The notes under the pieces were generated by a model. It had not been told where the DNA came from and did not search any database. It saw only the letters and a program-made list of their open reading frames with translations. This document shows positions 22,791-35,460 of a stretch of 64,000 bases of DNA, piece after piece. The DNA is from Isoetes taiwanensis. Taxonomy: Eukaryota; Streptophyta; Lycopodiopsida; Isoetales; Isoetaceae. Location of the stretch: positions 348,116 to 412,115 of the forward strand of contig JAJEKV010000100.1 in NCBI GenBank assembly GCA_021234155.1, read 5' to 3'. Made by a program: the position numbers and the translations under genes. How positions within the stretch are numbered: position 1 is the stretch's first letter; each line of letters opens with the position of its first letter.

Positions 22791-25700
22791 TGCCCTCTAA
22801 AGATGAGAGCATATTCTCGAGCTCTCCGACTATGGAGTTCTGGCAATACGACATTTACATTGTCTGAAAACTAAAATGCTACCAATACAGAATCAGAAGC
22901 TTTCATCCAAAAAAAATGGCAAGAACTTCGTTAATCAAATTTGCAAAGACCCAATTTCACCAAATTTCTATGGATCCATCAATACTAAAAATGGCTATGG
23001 AATTACCCTCCTCTCCACCATCCCTGTTTGAAACATACAGGAATACATTATCTTCATATAAGGCCAATCCTGCTGCAACACGCTCTTATTTTCCACTGGT
23101 TCATCTACAATGGACCACGGTTTCACAGATTGAAGAGTGTCTAAATCCATGTCAGATCTATAAAGAATAATAGAGCTCTTCAATCGTTGACGCCATAAGC
23201 AAAGGGACAACTAAAGATCAACGCCGCGAGTGGCGGCGTCGCCAGGTTTCTTCCAGAAACCGTCTGGTGGCGTAGGTTACTTTATACTAATACCCAACTA
23301 TCAAGCAAGTAAATTTTAGATAATACAATAAGATCTTAAATCAAAGTGCAATTTCAACAGCAGAGATGAACGACCAAGATCTTGATCCTGGCACTAACAT
23401 CCTATTGGTTACTGAAATGTTATTTTATATTTGTTCAGATCAAATTTGACGCTTGTTTCCTGCTGCCTTGCCGCCTTCGATTTTTCTTGCCGCTGTTTCT
23501 TGCCGCTTGGTCTTGCAAATAATATCCAGGCAAACTCTTGTTACTGTTTCTTGTTTCCTTGAATACCATGCAGGCGAACTCTTGAGTTTTTCAAGGCGCC
23601 ACTGCAAATAATATCCAGGCAAACTCTGCCACTGTTTCTCGTTTCTTGCCTTTGCAGAGTTTAAACAGGGCCAAATCCCTGGATATAGTGGCGCCCCTTT
23701 AGGTAGCTCGTTGGAGCAATGCGGTTGCAAATATCTGAGCAGTGGAGCTTGCCTTACCTGGCCACCGATTGAATACATGGAGCTCATATTTTCGGCCGGA
23801 TTGGAATGCCAATATCTACATTAGAACAAGATATTTGTTCTCATGCTTTTGCATTATGTTTGTAGATTTGACAAAGTTTAGTTAGGGAAATAGCTCCTGA
23901 AGGTTTGCTCTAGCAAAGCTCCAGCTGCAACGGAGCTTCTGTTGGCCATGGCTCTTCTTCGAGATACACTGTAATCATCTAGTTTTGCAAGCTCCAGAGA
24001 TTTTGAAATCCCATAAGTTGGCAGACATGCAGGGGGATATGAAAAATAGAGTATATATTTATGTGCTCCTGCCTCTGTGATCAATCTGATCAGAAATAAC
24101 ACAACTGCTTTAAACAATGGCACCCACAGGAAGAATAAAAATTTCTTTGGCTATAGGATTTGGGGAAAGGGATCCATCTTCACCAACGATTAATTGATGA
24201 ATTCAGTTGGTACTTAGATCTGAAACAAACACAAACCTACCAGATGGATCGGTGATAATCTAGTGAAGATGAGTCGTTTTCTGTCCGTCCGAATTGGGGC
24301 CAGATCCTACTACAGAGATAGGAAGAGATCCGTCAGAAGATCCTCCTGCAAGAAAAATTGGCAAGCCATCTCTGATAATCCAGTTGGGTCAGCATCAAAT
24401 CTAACGTCTAACGTCAAGACTCACGAAATATTTGAGTTTATTAATGGTGGCAATAAATGCCCTATAATCAATGAGTGCACACATGCCATGCTTTAAGAAT
24501 TTTTAAGGAACAAAATAAGGGAGAACAGAAATGGACACTTCATTACATAAGAAGGATAACATAGTATAATATATACATATTTATGTCTATAATATACTAG
24601 AACATTATCACTCATATATAAAGCATGTTCATTTTTTGCTTCTTTCTATTTTTTTGATGCAAAAAAAACCTGGGAGAGACACGTGTCTTTGGAAAAAAAT
24701 GAAAAAAAAAGGAGTGACGGCTTCTGAAATTGGCTGGAAGGATTGCCCGGATCTATGGAAAGATTGCGGTCCGTACATCATTTGCACATGAAAATAACAG
24801 ATGAATCAACCATAAAGCCTTTCTTCCGATCCCTGCTACAGAGTTTGATTTGGATTTGTTGGTCTAAATGGAGAAGTTCCAATTAAAATTTCAAGCCCTT
24901 GAAGCCCTATCTGCTCTGTTCCGAGCTTCAAAAACCCATAGCCAGCTACGACGGTCTACTCCGGTGGCAAGCCAGAAAGAGACAATTCCATTAATTGGAC
25001 AGAGACTAATTTTTCGCTGTTGAACCACCGTATTCATGAATCTACCAGTGCCAAACACAATAATCCAAGTTGAAAAATGGTGGATCTCTAGAGAAGGCCA
25101 CAGATACAACTGGTCCGGCCGGCGAACCCAGAAGCCTATTCAAGCTCAAAAAGCTCTAGCTAAGTGCCCCATTCATATGCAATGCTGCATCGGCAAATCG
25201 TATCTGTACGCCCATAAGAAAACAAAGAGATTGATCAGAGTGGTCTTAGATATTGCTGGGTCGGCCAACGGCTCTGGATCCATGTAAAAATTGTGGTGCA
25301 AATCCACATGTTCTATCTGCATTCAAGAATTCCGACCTCAAGGTATCAATAACAGTAAAGAACAAAGAGGCCGAAGAAAGAAATTTGGTTCAAATCTGTC
25401 TAGCTCACATCAAGCTGAATGTTTTACCGTCTCGTGCTAAGGATTTCGGCTGTACGCTAAAGATTCTTTCATGTCGTTAAAGGTTTTGGCTGTGGCAAAA
25501 AATTTCGTCTCTGTGATTTTGGCTGTGGCTAAAGTTTTTGTTATTCTTTTATGGATTAAGGCAGATCCTTCTACAACAAGCTTGCCTGCACAAACGCACT
25601 GTATGCTTCCCAAATTTTTCCTTTGCGCATGCATTTTTGAACAAAGAAACAAAAGCAAATATGCTAGAGCTAGATCGCACGGCAATGCAATGGATTCGGC

Positions 25701-27797
25701 CTCCATCGCATATTTATGAATCCAGCAGAGCTAATCAGGCATCGATTGTTTTGGTTCCTTTTGGCAAATTACTAGCTTCAGATTATCATGTTGCAAAGAA
25801 AAAAACAACCATAGTCGGATCTCTTCTCTAAAATAAGGAGCATTAGAAGGGGAGTTTTAGCTTTGGATCATCAGTTTGCAAAAGGAACACCTAAGAAGAT
25901 AAGCTTTTGCGGCCGAACTACTAGTGCTTCTGGGGCGCAAGTGAGCAATGACTATCATATCCAAATAGAACGGAGCCAAAATAAAAATAAAAATGAATAG
26001 ATAAAATGAAGAATTTTTTTTTTCCTAGCCTAGTGTGTGTCGTTTCTTTGGTTTTTATTTAGTACTGTTGAGTACTATTACAGACGTGGCAAAGCAATAA
26101 CGGAGGCCATAGATGCTGATCCTGAAGGCACCTCCATTGTGAAGTAAAAGAATAATAAGGCCCAGATTCTACTATGGCGGCAAGTTGAAAGCTCGATCAC
26201 AACAACTAGCAGGTTCTTGGCAAGAAATCAGAGGCAACTACCGGAATTGGCATTCTATTACATTCATAGGAGTTTGTGGATTAAAGCTTTATTTAGCTTA
26301 GTTGGTTGGATCTTGATGCATCTCTCGAGCAAGCTCCCCTGTCACAAAATTCTCTGATATCTGACTCCACATCAAAGACTTCCATCCTGTTTTACTTATT
26401 TGTAGCTCTCCGGATTTGCTCCCACCGAAACTGTCGGACTACTGGAACTTAGGCCTAATATTAGATTGCATAGGGGACTTAGGTCTTGAAGGATTTCTGG
26501 GGTATATGTGGTATATGGTTTTGTGTACAACTTGTTGATTTAGAAATTAATATTACGTATAGAGAAAACAATGTTTGGATAACCTAAATGGGCACAACAT
26601 TAAAAAAAAGGGGGGAGGGGGGGTACAATGAAGAAACATTCCTCCTTGCACAAGGTTGCCGTGTCAAGCATGCATCATTTTTCCTAACATCGTTCTCATT
26701 TAGATTATCGTTCTCATCGTTAACATTTTGTTTCAGCAAAGGTAAAATTTAATCTACTACGTTTGAAACATTTCCATACATTGAGCAGAGCAAATAATCC
26801 TGTTGGATAATATTGCATGACGGACCATCTCCATGATGCATATTATAAATTTGTTCTTACCATATGGAAAGCTATTGGGTTAATGGGTTCATGTTTTATT
26901 CATATGCATTTTGAATAACCATTTTGCATAGATATATTGGCAACTACGGAGGTTAGAATTCCCCATGCTCAAACACAGTTCAATTTTTGTATGTTCGGAA
27001 CTTAGATTCTTTTGATTCAATGCAAAACATCTTTCGTGAACACAAGGCAACAAAATGCAGGTTCAAATTCTGCATGTTCTGGCCGCCGCGATAAGTTTCT
27101 TGTAGATAATAATGGATATTCCATAGCTGCATCATACAAAAAACCCAATTATCCAAACGCCTCAATTTTTTTATTGAATCTTAGACTAGGCCTAGGGCAG
27201 AATGGAATTTTCATTAGATCTCAAAAGATTCCGGAAAAACCTTAGGCGTATATCATATGAAAAAATAAAGTTTTTTTATGCAAAAAAACGTCAGTAATTA
27301 TAGCTTCTAAATCATCTGATATGCCTAGTATATGCCACAAGATGCCCAATTGCAATCTAAACAAAAACCCTCCCCTAAATATATGCATAAGCATAAAGAC
27401 ACACGCAAAGAATTGGATTGAATTTAATTTTTTCGTGCACCAAAATTAAAGAACAAATGCATGAGGAGCATCTAGTTGAGTAGGGAAACATTTTTCACGT
27501 TCTTTTTTTTTCTACCTACCTATTTTAATGACCCGATTTTATCAGAGCATATTTTCACCATTGCGGTAAATGTCGGATGTGGGCATGTTATAACCAGCCT
27601 AAAATGGCAAAAAATCCGCTAAGTCCACAAAAACGCCGTGTAATTTTTTTGGCATGGCTATAATATGGAAAAAACACGAATATACCACGGATATGCCCGT
27701 GGTCGTGGATATAACATGACGGCGTCCGATATATACGCGCTACTTTCATATTTTCATCGCTAATTTTAAACAGGTCATAGGCGGCGGCTGCGACTCC
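22791..27797. other. Non-coding interval upstream of the acyl-CoA oxidase gene
   Basis: No gene supported. It contains two adjacent GC-rich stem-loops (about 23222-23272: CGCCGCGAGTGGCGGCG, then CGCCAG...CTGGTGGCG with an inner GGTTTC/GAAACC stem), repeated AATAATATCCAGGCAAACTC at about 23518 and 23605, and AT-rich spacer. Open frames of 60-90 codons here look like chance. Confidence 0.5.
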
Positions 27798-27806
27798 TTT
27801 AAATAG
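27798..27806 (+). promoter_or_regulatory. Possible TATA element of acyl-CoA oxidase gene
   Basis: TTTAAATAG lies about 80 nt before the ATG at 27884 in an otherwise GC-balanced stretch. The transcription start is not determined. Confidence 0.35.
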
Positions 27807-27883
27807 GAATTGATTGGGGTACTTTGAGTATTATTATCCTTGGAGGAACGATCTTCAGAAGTCTTGCGTTGGTTAGAGGAGCT

Positions 27884-30800
27884 ATGGAGCTTCCAACAAA
27901 GGCTCGTGTTGCTGGAATTGATTACTTAGCAGAGGAGCGAAAAAATGCACAATTTGATGTGCAAGCTATGAAAGTTATTTGGGCAGGCAGTGAACGCGAG
28001 CTTCAAATTTCACAGAAAATGGCAGCTCTTGTTGCAAGTGACCCGGTGATTTTCTTACCTAAATAGCAAGAGTAGCGAGTTCAATTTCCTGAATACTAAT
28101 CTTTGCACCATGGTCCTGATAAACAATTAAACATTTGGTTTATTTGCTCTACTTAATTTTATGAACACTGATTTAGGTATTTAAGAAGGATGATCGGCCC
28201 AGGAAAGATCGTGTGGAATTGTATAAAGACTCCTTGAAAAAAGCTGCACATGGTTGGAGGCGCATTCAGGATCTCAAGCTTTCAGGCAAGAAGACCATTT
28301 GAAGCGCCATAATAATTTCGTATCGGAAGTCGCTAAAAACTGGTTGCCAATGAGCCAAATACACGATTTATATCGTACACAGCCTTATTCAAGTGAAATA
28401 GAGCTCCTCTTTCGATCTTTAAAATGACGCTGGCTGAACAAAACCAATCCATGCCTAGTCTCTAACTGATTGTCATATACGTTTCTGTGAAATCTGCTAA
28501 TTCTCACCTAAGGGGCAATAATGCTCCTATAAGTAATATGATGCCATTTGACTCTTATGTTCTTGCAGACTTATAGCAGGCAAGAACAATTGTTTAATAG
28601 TCTCGGGAAGATGTGAGCATCTTGTGAGTCTGATCATGTTTTTGCATCACATGCAGAGGAAGAGGCTATTAAATTCAGGGCATTTGTGGACGAGCCAAAC
28701 TACATGGACCTTCATTGGGTAAGTTATAGAATTTGAGAAGCGCATGATCCAGATTCTAAGTGGAAAGAATCAACATCTGTATCTTCTAGACATCTTTATT
28801 TTATTGCAGGTATACTCCTTTGTTAAAAAACAAATAATAATGATATGCATCTTTATTTCTAGCAATTAGAAGCAAGATAAGGACCTTAAAGTCAGTCCAT
28901 TTCTTTGTGACAGAATTACGTACCCATATTTGTAGGACTGAGCCCAGAGTTAGTCATGAGAGATTACTCATGAGTAGTGTCTTGTTAATCTAGGTTTCTG
29001 ATATTTTTCTAGTTGGCTATAGGGAATGTTCATTCCTGCAATGAAGGGACAAGCAACGGAGGAGCAGCAAAAGTATTGGCTGCATCGCGCATACAAGCTT
29101 TCTATTATTGGTTGTTATGCTCAGACAGAACTTGGTCATGGGTCCAATGTTCAGGGCCTCGAGACTACTGCTACTTTTGATGTTGCAACTGATGAGTTCA
29201 TAATCAACAGTCCAACATTGACTTCGTCAAAGGTAAGTGTCTTTTGACAAACAGTGCTTGATCTATGCCAATAAATGGAGATTGATTAATATAAAAATAG
29301 TAGAGTAGCAAATAACCAGGGTTTATCCAATGGCAGTGGTGGCCTGGAGGTCTGGGAAAGGCATCAACTCATGCCCTGGTCTATGCACGCCTCATAACAG
29401 ATAACAAGGATTATGGCGTGCATGGTAATCTCGAGTCCCTGGAATACATCAGATCCCTTTTTATGACTGCATGTTGCGAATGGTCTTCTATATTGTCTAT
29501 TTATAAATCGTTATATTCTGTTTCTGGTAATCTTTCCATTGTTTAGGAAGCGTGAATTGTTCTTCAGTCATTTAGCATTTGCTACAGGTTAATGAGTTGT
29601 TTGAAGAATCATTGGAAGTCTATTTAGTCCATTATAGAAGATGGGTAACTATTTTAACAAGCCGTGGTTAGTGGGTAAGGTTCATTCTTTAAATTACTGA
29701 AAAGAGCTTATGGGTGTGTTTCTGCCGCAGCGTTTGTAGTTCCAATCAGGAGCCTTGAAGACCATAAGCCTCTCCCTGGCATCACTGTTGGGGATATTGG
29801 TGTTAAGTTTGGAAATGCTGGTTATAATACAATGGACAATGGATTGTTGCGGTTCAATCATATTCGTATACCACGAGATTATATGCTTATGCGGTATGTC
29901 AAGGCAATGTGATGTTAAAGTGATTATACAACACATTTCTGCATGGGCACATTTTAACAATCAGAAGTGCAAACAGGTTGGCTAAAGTTACAAGGCAGGG
30001 TAAGTATATTCCATCTGATGTCCCGAAACAGATTGGATATGGAGCCATGGTGTACGTTAGACAAAGCATCGTGTATGATAGTTCTGTGTACCTATCTCGA
30101 GCTGTTACTATAGCAGTAAGGTACAGTTGTGTTAGACGTCAGTTTGGAGCTCATAATGGTCAACCTGAAGTGCAAGTAAGAATTCTATTACTCCAATGAA
30201 CCATCCTGACATTATTTATTAAGAAACTTAATTTTTCTATGTAGGTTATCAATTACAAAACACAGCAGCATAGACTTTTTCCTCTTTTGGCAACAGCGTA
30301 TGCATATCGTTTCCTAGGACAATGGATGAAATGGCTTTACTCGGATGTAATGGCTCGTCTAGAAAAATCTGATTTTTCAACACTACCAGAAGTTCACGCT
30401 TGCACGGCAGGCCTGAAGTCAGTGACAACATCTGCAGCATCAGTAAGTCATTATCTTGAACTGTGAGCTCACAGCTGCAGATTGGTAAATGCTTTTTAGC
30501 CAATGCCGTTGCCTTTTCTTGAGTGTATAATATCCTCTTGTTCATGTTCCTGATCAAAATCAAGAAGGAATTCTAATTGCTACTTTATTAAGGGTTTAAC
30601 ACCAACCTCTTAAAGCAATAAACCGAAGAGCTGCTGGGGAAATTGGTTAAATGAAAGTGCAATGTCAAAATGGAGGTTGCAACTAATGTCACTAAATGAT
30701 ATCCTTGCGTAAAGAAAAGATTGAAGGAAGACAAAGAGTGATTTTGGGTTTAGAAGAAATTGCAGCTAAGGTCATTAAATCACATTTTTGCAAAAGGAAA

Positions 30801-32903
30801 AGATGGGGCTGCATTAGAGGAGGTTGCATTGAAGGAAGAGACAGGCGTTTTCTGTCTTTAAACCACGTCTTGCAAAAAAAGATGAGGCTGCATTGAAGGA
30901 AGACGCAGCATTTTGGGTTTCTCTTCGAAGAGAAAATTTATCTTTTATGCTGCAACATAAATGCTAACTTGCCCACATGCGGATTCAAAATGAGGCGAAG
31001 TAAGAATGGTGATGAACTGCAGGCTCACTTTGCATTGCCTTCCTTATTATGCTAAGTCATTTTTCTTTTAAGCACTTGTTGGCCTTCCATTGCTTTCTTA
31101 ATCACTATACTATACTGCTGATATAACATGAGAATATCTTTGCAAATAGCAGGTTTCTGAGTTTGCATCCAGACCTGCAATGTACGGTGATGCTCAGAAA
31201 AATTGAAATATATAGTTGATTGCCATGCATCTAATAGGTGCCTTCTCATATCCTCCTTGGAGCTTCCAGACGTGGCATAGCTCTATCCTATCTAAAAGTC
31301 TCAGAAGTGATCAATATGCTTTTGCACCATGGGTCTGATGAGAACTCCCATTTTTGTTTTGCACTCAAAATTTTGCTTACTCTTCCGTTTTCTTATTTCA
31401 TGTGTGGAACATCTAAATGGCAAAACATTATGGGCATAAATTGTTTTATCCTGATGAGTCTCCTTCACTTGCTGTGACACCTAACTTTTAAGTCTTAGAA
31501 AAGCATGTCGCAAGGCTTGCTCACTTGGAAATTGACCTCTTACCCATTGTCATAGGATGCGATTGAGGAGTGCAGAAAACTTTGTGGCGGGCATGGTTAT
31601 CTCTGCTCAAGTGGTCTTCCTGAACTATATGCAGCATATGTTCCAGCATGCACATATGAGGGCGATAACATTGTCCTTTTGCTACAGGTTCTTTCTGAGA
31701 AGACTATAGCCTACTACATTGACTCTTTTAAAGATCTAAAATCTCCAAGATCCTTTGCAGGTGGCCAGATTCCTTATGAAAACTCTCAACAAATTGAAGA
31801 GTGGAGATAAGCCTGTGGGTACAGCATCATATCTGGCCAGGATCAGGGATCTCCTTGAACAAAATTCCGAAGTTTCAAGAGGTTCATCTATAAGGCTCTT
31901 TCTCTGTATTTTCACTCAAGGCACATTTATGTCTTTACTAATTGGAATTTTCTGACTTTATTATAAATAAAATCTGTAAGCTGTGGCATTGGGAATGACG
32001 AAAAAGTTTATTTCTATAACTAGAATGGCTTCTTGTCTATGCTTCCTGAAGTTATATGAAAAACAAGTCTGTACATTACAGGAGAAGATTGGTTAACCGG
32101 AAAAGCATTACTGGAGGCATTTGAAGCCCGGTCTGCCCGAATGAACTTCAATTGTGCCTCAAAACTTGCACAGGCAAAGGACATGGAAGCGGGTATTTGC
32201 TTCTGTCTTGCATCCCCATTGTCATGCTCAACTCACAAAGCTGTACCTTACGAGTCCTTACCTGAGTGCGCTTAATCTTATAGGTTTTGAAGAATTCGCG
32301 GTTGATTTAGTGGATGCTGCTCGAGCTCATTGTGAGCTCATTGTGGTCTCAAAGTGAGTCCCGCATGTTCTGAATGCTTTGGACCTCTACGAGTCCTCAT
32401 GAATCTTTCCTGTTCATTTGCATTTTTCAGATTCCTTGAACGGACTCAGCTAGAGTATTCTGGACGCGGCATATCTCAGCAACTTCAGATTTTAAGTAGA
32501 ATTTATGCATTGTCATTGATCGAATCCCACGCAGGTGATTTTTTATCAACTGGGTATATAACCCCAGAACAGGCAATACTCGCAAAGGACAAGCTCTGTG
32601 AACTCTATGCACAGGTTTATATCTAATATATATAAAGCAAAAGCCTTTTCTGTAGATTGCTACTGACAATGGGTTTCTATTGTCCAGGTTCGGCCAAATG
32701 CAGTAGCCTTGGTAGATGCCTTTGATCATACAGACCATTATTTGGGTTCCATTTTAGGACGTTATGATGGGGAGGTCTATCCTCATTTATATAACGATGC
32801 ATGGAATGAGCCACTGAACAAAAATATTGTGACGGAAGGATATGAGGCTTATCTCAAGCCTGTCTTAAGACAAAACGTGCAGGGACCTTCATCCAGATTA
32901 TGA
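27884..32903 (+). CDS. ACX1: Peroxisomal acyl-CoA oxidase (ACX1-like), 14 exons
   Basis: The FAD enzyme oxidises long/medium-chain acyl-CoA to trans-2-enoyl-CoA with H2O2 release, the first step of peroxisomal beta-oxidation (also used in jasmonate synthesis). Exons: 27884-28045, 28177-28285, 28657-28718, 29023-29232, 29337-29424, 29731-29893, 29977-30175, 30245-30442, 31556-31687, 31761-31881, 32082-32192, 32284-32353, 32431-32614, 32688-32903. They sum to 2025 nt (674 residues), in frame; Arabidopsis ACX1 is 664. Motifs: [23 protein letters not shown], the WWPGGLGK block, [19 protein letters not shown], and CTYEGDN with the catalytic glutamate. The C-terminus SSRL is a type-1 peroxisomal signal. 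All introns are GT-AG except intron 2 (28286-28656), which has a GC donor (GCAAG). No stop or frameshift, so probably functional. The start ATG gives [22 protein letters not shown]1 starts a few residues before the same DxLAxER motif. Confidence 0.96.
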
Positions 32904-34005
32904 GACCTGGGGCATACATTTTTTAAGTTACAAAATTGTTATGAGAAGATGCAAGTTTGTACGCGACAAATAAATGTTAAAATCAGGTTATGTCAAATGA
33001 ATAACCTGACGTTAAAACACGACAATTTATATATTTGAGATATTGAAGAGTACCAATGCAGAAGCAACTTTGTCAATAGAGAAAGAGCTTAAAGGAGTGC
33101 TTTGGTTTATGTACCCATGGTAAGCTTCCTTTGGGAGCCTGAAGCCGTGCTGCCCCGTGCTGACCTCTTTTGTGTGGAAATATTTTTGTCCAGTTTGCTG
33201 AATTCACTCGGCTTGTTAAGCACTGCCTCAGCCGGGCACAAATTTCAACTTAGCTCTAGCATCGTGAGCGGCGCGATGTTGAATAAATTTTTTTTAGCTG
33301 CTGATGAAACGGCCCAGTGCTGGAAAAAAATGGCGCGATGTTGAATAAATTTTTTTAAGCTGTCGATGAACGGCCCAGCGCTGGAAAAAAAACTTCATCA
33401 TGAAATAGTGGGCCTAAGTCCGATGGATTGGAGTCTTAAGTGGTTGATTGGCAGCTTTGTTGGCATGTTTCTTTACATCATGGCTAAATGTAGATCACTA
33501 GCACAAGAATTTTTTTTAAAAAGATGCCTAGCATCATGAACTCCACATCGTATCAAGGTACAAAAATACCAAAAACCAAAAGTTGGCGTAAAGGTCTAAG
33601 CTGCCTCCAAGGAATTGAACTTAGGCAATGTTCAAAGGGTTAAAAATTCAAAGACATAACTTCTAAACAATGTCTATGTTCTGAATACGTCCCCAAAATT
33701 TCAGTTTCCTAAGATTATTGTGAAGGTTGGCCGAAAGAAGGGGGGAGGAATTTTTTATGTGCCCTATGGTCTGATCGAAAATCATTTTTGTCTATGGTAT
33801 CGGAAATAGCAAGGGATAAAATTGCACGGGACATGCTAACAGCAGCGCGATGGATCCGGCCGGACACTTGGAGCTCTGTACAAATAGAGGATCTGCGACC
33901 AAAATTTGCCTGTTGTGGTGTGTGTTCTCCTCCTTAGCGATGGCTTCTCCGGCATCTGTTGGTAGCGCAGGTAAGATTTGAGTTTGTATTGTAGAACGCT
34001 AGAGG
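32904..34005. other. Spacer between acyl-CoA oxidase and HUH gene, with a tandem duplication
   Basis: No gene supported. 33271-33391 holds two copies of a 60-bp unit (GGCGCGATGTTGAATAAATT, then ACGGCCCAG(T/C)GCTGGAAAAAA). A short ATG-led peptide at 33943 (MASPASVG) ends at a GTAAG-like sequence just before the HUH ORF, but the gap of about 30 nt is too short for a plant intron. Confidence 0.5.
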
Positions 34006-35424
34006 ATGTTGTTTCGCAAGCTTGCAAGAGCAGCCGGGAAGGGGTCTTTGGATGCAGAAGGGAGACCCCCGGAGAGCAGTGCTGTTGCTGCTTGTAGGAA
34101 TCTATGGAAGGGGTTCAAGCTTTCTGATGATTGCAATTTCCACAACAGTGTCCACATGGAAGTGGAGCAATCTGTTGCCTTAGATGCTCAAGGCCTGTTG
34201 CATGAGGCTGTGGTGCCTCATGCTCCTGCTGTGCAAACGTCTGAAGCAGCAATCCCTTGTGTGAGAGGTGTGAGGTTGGCCACAACAGGCTCCCGCTTGG
34301 AAGTGGAGCAGCCTATGGCTATAGAAACCCCTGTGCAGCCTTGTGTATCAGCCAGGCCTTCTGCCAAGGCCGTCAATTGTACCAGTGTAGCTGGTGTTTT
34401 TGTAGACAGAGGTCCAGGGAAACAAGTTTTCCCTGCAGGCAAGAAGCTTGCAGTCAGAAAGAAGGTGATCAGCAAGCCCCCAAGGCATGGTGCTGCTAGT
34501 AGAGACGAACCTTCTTGCTTGGACCTCAGTGTCACTGTGAGTGTCGGTGGTGTAGATGTTTGGGAATCAATATATACTGCTGTTTGTGGCTTTCTAGAGT
34601 CTGAGTGTCTGGGGGGTGTTGTCAGCTTGGAGAGGGGCTCCAACCTGGACCATCTTCATGTTCAGGCAGTGTTTAGAATGGCTGTTACCAGTCCTATTGC
34701 TGTGAATTTGAGGCTGAAGAAGGCCCTGGGATGGGACACGCATAAGCCCGCTGGAGGCGTTATCCTGTGCAAGGCGCTCAAAGACACGAAGATGCATTGT
34801 TACGAGGGCATGATAGGCTATTGCCTGAAAGATTTTGGTAAGCTGCATCATAAGCATCACATGAAGAATGTGACAGCAGATCAGATCGAAAGGGGCAAGA
34901 ATCTCTATGCTCTGTATGGGGCTGGAGACATTAAGAACTGTGTCACTCTTGATAACCGTAATTTGTTTGCTAAAGCCAAACATTTCCATATGTATCATGG
35001 CCGTAGACATGTTAGTGCGTCCCTTATTGAAACTATCTGCAGAATGCTTCAGACCGAGAAGTTTGTCTTCAGTGGAGCATGGGTGCTGCCAACAAACACG
35101 GCCTTTATCTCCCAGCAGCGTGTTGAAGCTGCTTGGAGAATAACTTTGGACCCTGCCCATGCATCCCGCAGTGACGTCAGGAATGTGCTATTTGGTGTGC
35201 CTCCTGGAGTTGTGCCTCTGGAGCGAATTGGCAAAGGGAGAAGACGATATTGGGATGCTCGTGCAGATGTGGGTCTTGGTGAAATGAGTGGTTGTCAGAT
35301 GGAGAGTGATGACGACTTGGATGATGGAAAGGAGTGCCCACAACCTGCACATGTGCAAAACCGCAGCCCTTGGGATGATTTCATACCTGTGACTGTGGAG
35401 GACTGCACTTTTGCTGCTACGTAG
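34006..35424 (+). CDS. HUH-endonuclease protein, replitron-like (Rep-type)
   Basis: An uninterrupted 472-codon frame. Residues 1-160 are low-complexity. A HUH rolling-circle nuclease core follows: a beta-strand LDLSVTVSVGG (about 172-182), the metal-binding HUH motif LDHLHVQAVF (H216, H218) and the single-tyrosine motif GYCLKD (Y272, K275, the YxxK form typical of Rep proteins). Such enzymes nick single-stranded DNA and join to it through the tyrosine. There is no Walker A/B helicase domain, unlike Helitrons or CRESS virus Reps, which fits the replitron class of eukaryotic HUH transposons; this placement is from memory of the family. The C-terminus is acidic (ESDDDLDDGKE). Higher GC and a clean frame contrast with the relic DNA around it; decayed relatives at 36.8, 39.6 and 40.2 kb support a mobile family. 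Confidence 0.78.
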   Translation: MLFRKLARAAGKGSLDAEGRPPESSAVAACRNLWKGFKLSDDCNFHNSVHMEVEQSVALDAQGLLHEAVVPHAPAVQTSEAAIPCVRGVRLATTGSRLEVEQPMAIETPVQPCVSARPSAKAVNCTSVAGVFVDRGPGKQVFPAGKKLAVRKKVISKPPRHGAASRDEPSCLDLSVTVSVGGVDVWESIYTAVCGFLESECLGGVVSLERGSNLDHLHVQAVFRMAVTSPIAVNLRLKKALGWDTHKPAGGVILCKALKDTKMHCYEGMIGYCLKDFGKLHHKHHMKNVTADQIERGKNLYALYGAGDIKNCVTLDNRNLFAKAKHFHMYHGRRHVSASLIETICRMLQTEKFVFSGAWVLPTNTAFISQQRVEAAWRITLDPAHASRSDVRNVLFGVPPGVVPLERIGKGRRRYWDARADVGLGEMSGCQMESDDDLDDGKECPQPAHVQNRSPWDDFIPVTVEDCTFAAT

Positions 35425-35460
35425 CTTGTTTTGTGAATCACTACTCATGTACATATTTGG

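Noticed and set aside
24263-25720. Several 60-90-codon frames on both strands
   Set aside because: Overlap one another, show no motifs and no splice-consistent order; treated as chance.
34006-35424. Integrated CRESS-DNA virus Rep
   Set aside because: HUH and YxxK motifs fit, but the helicase domain of viral Reps is absent and the relatives nearby look like a transposon family. A viral origin far back is not excluded.
34006-35424. Helitron Rep/helicase
   Set aside because: No helicase domain, and one tyrosine motif of the YxxK type rather than the two-tyrosine Helitron motif.
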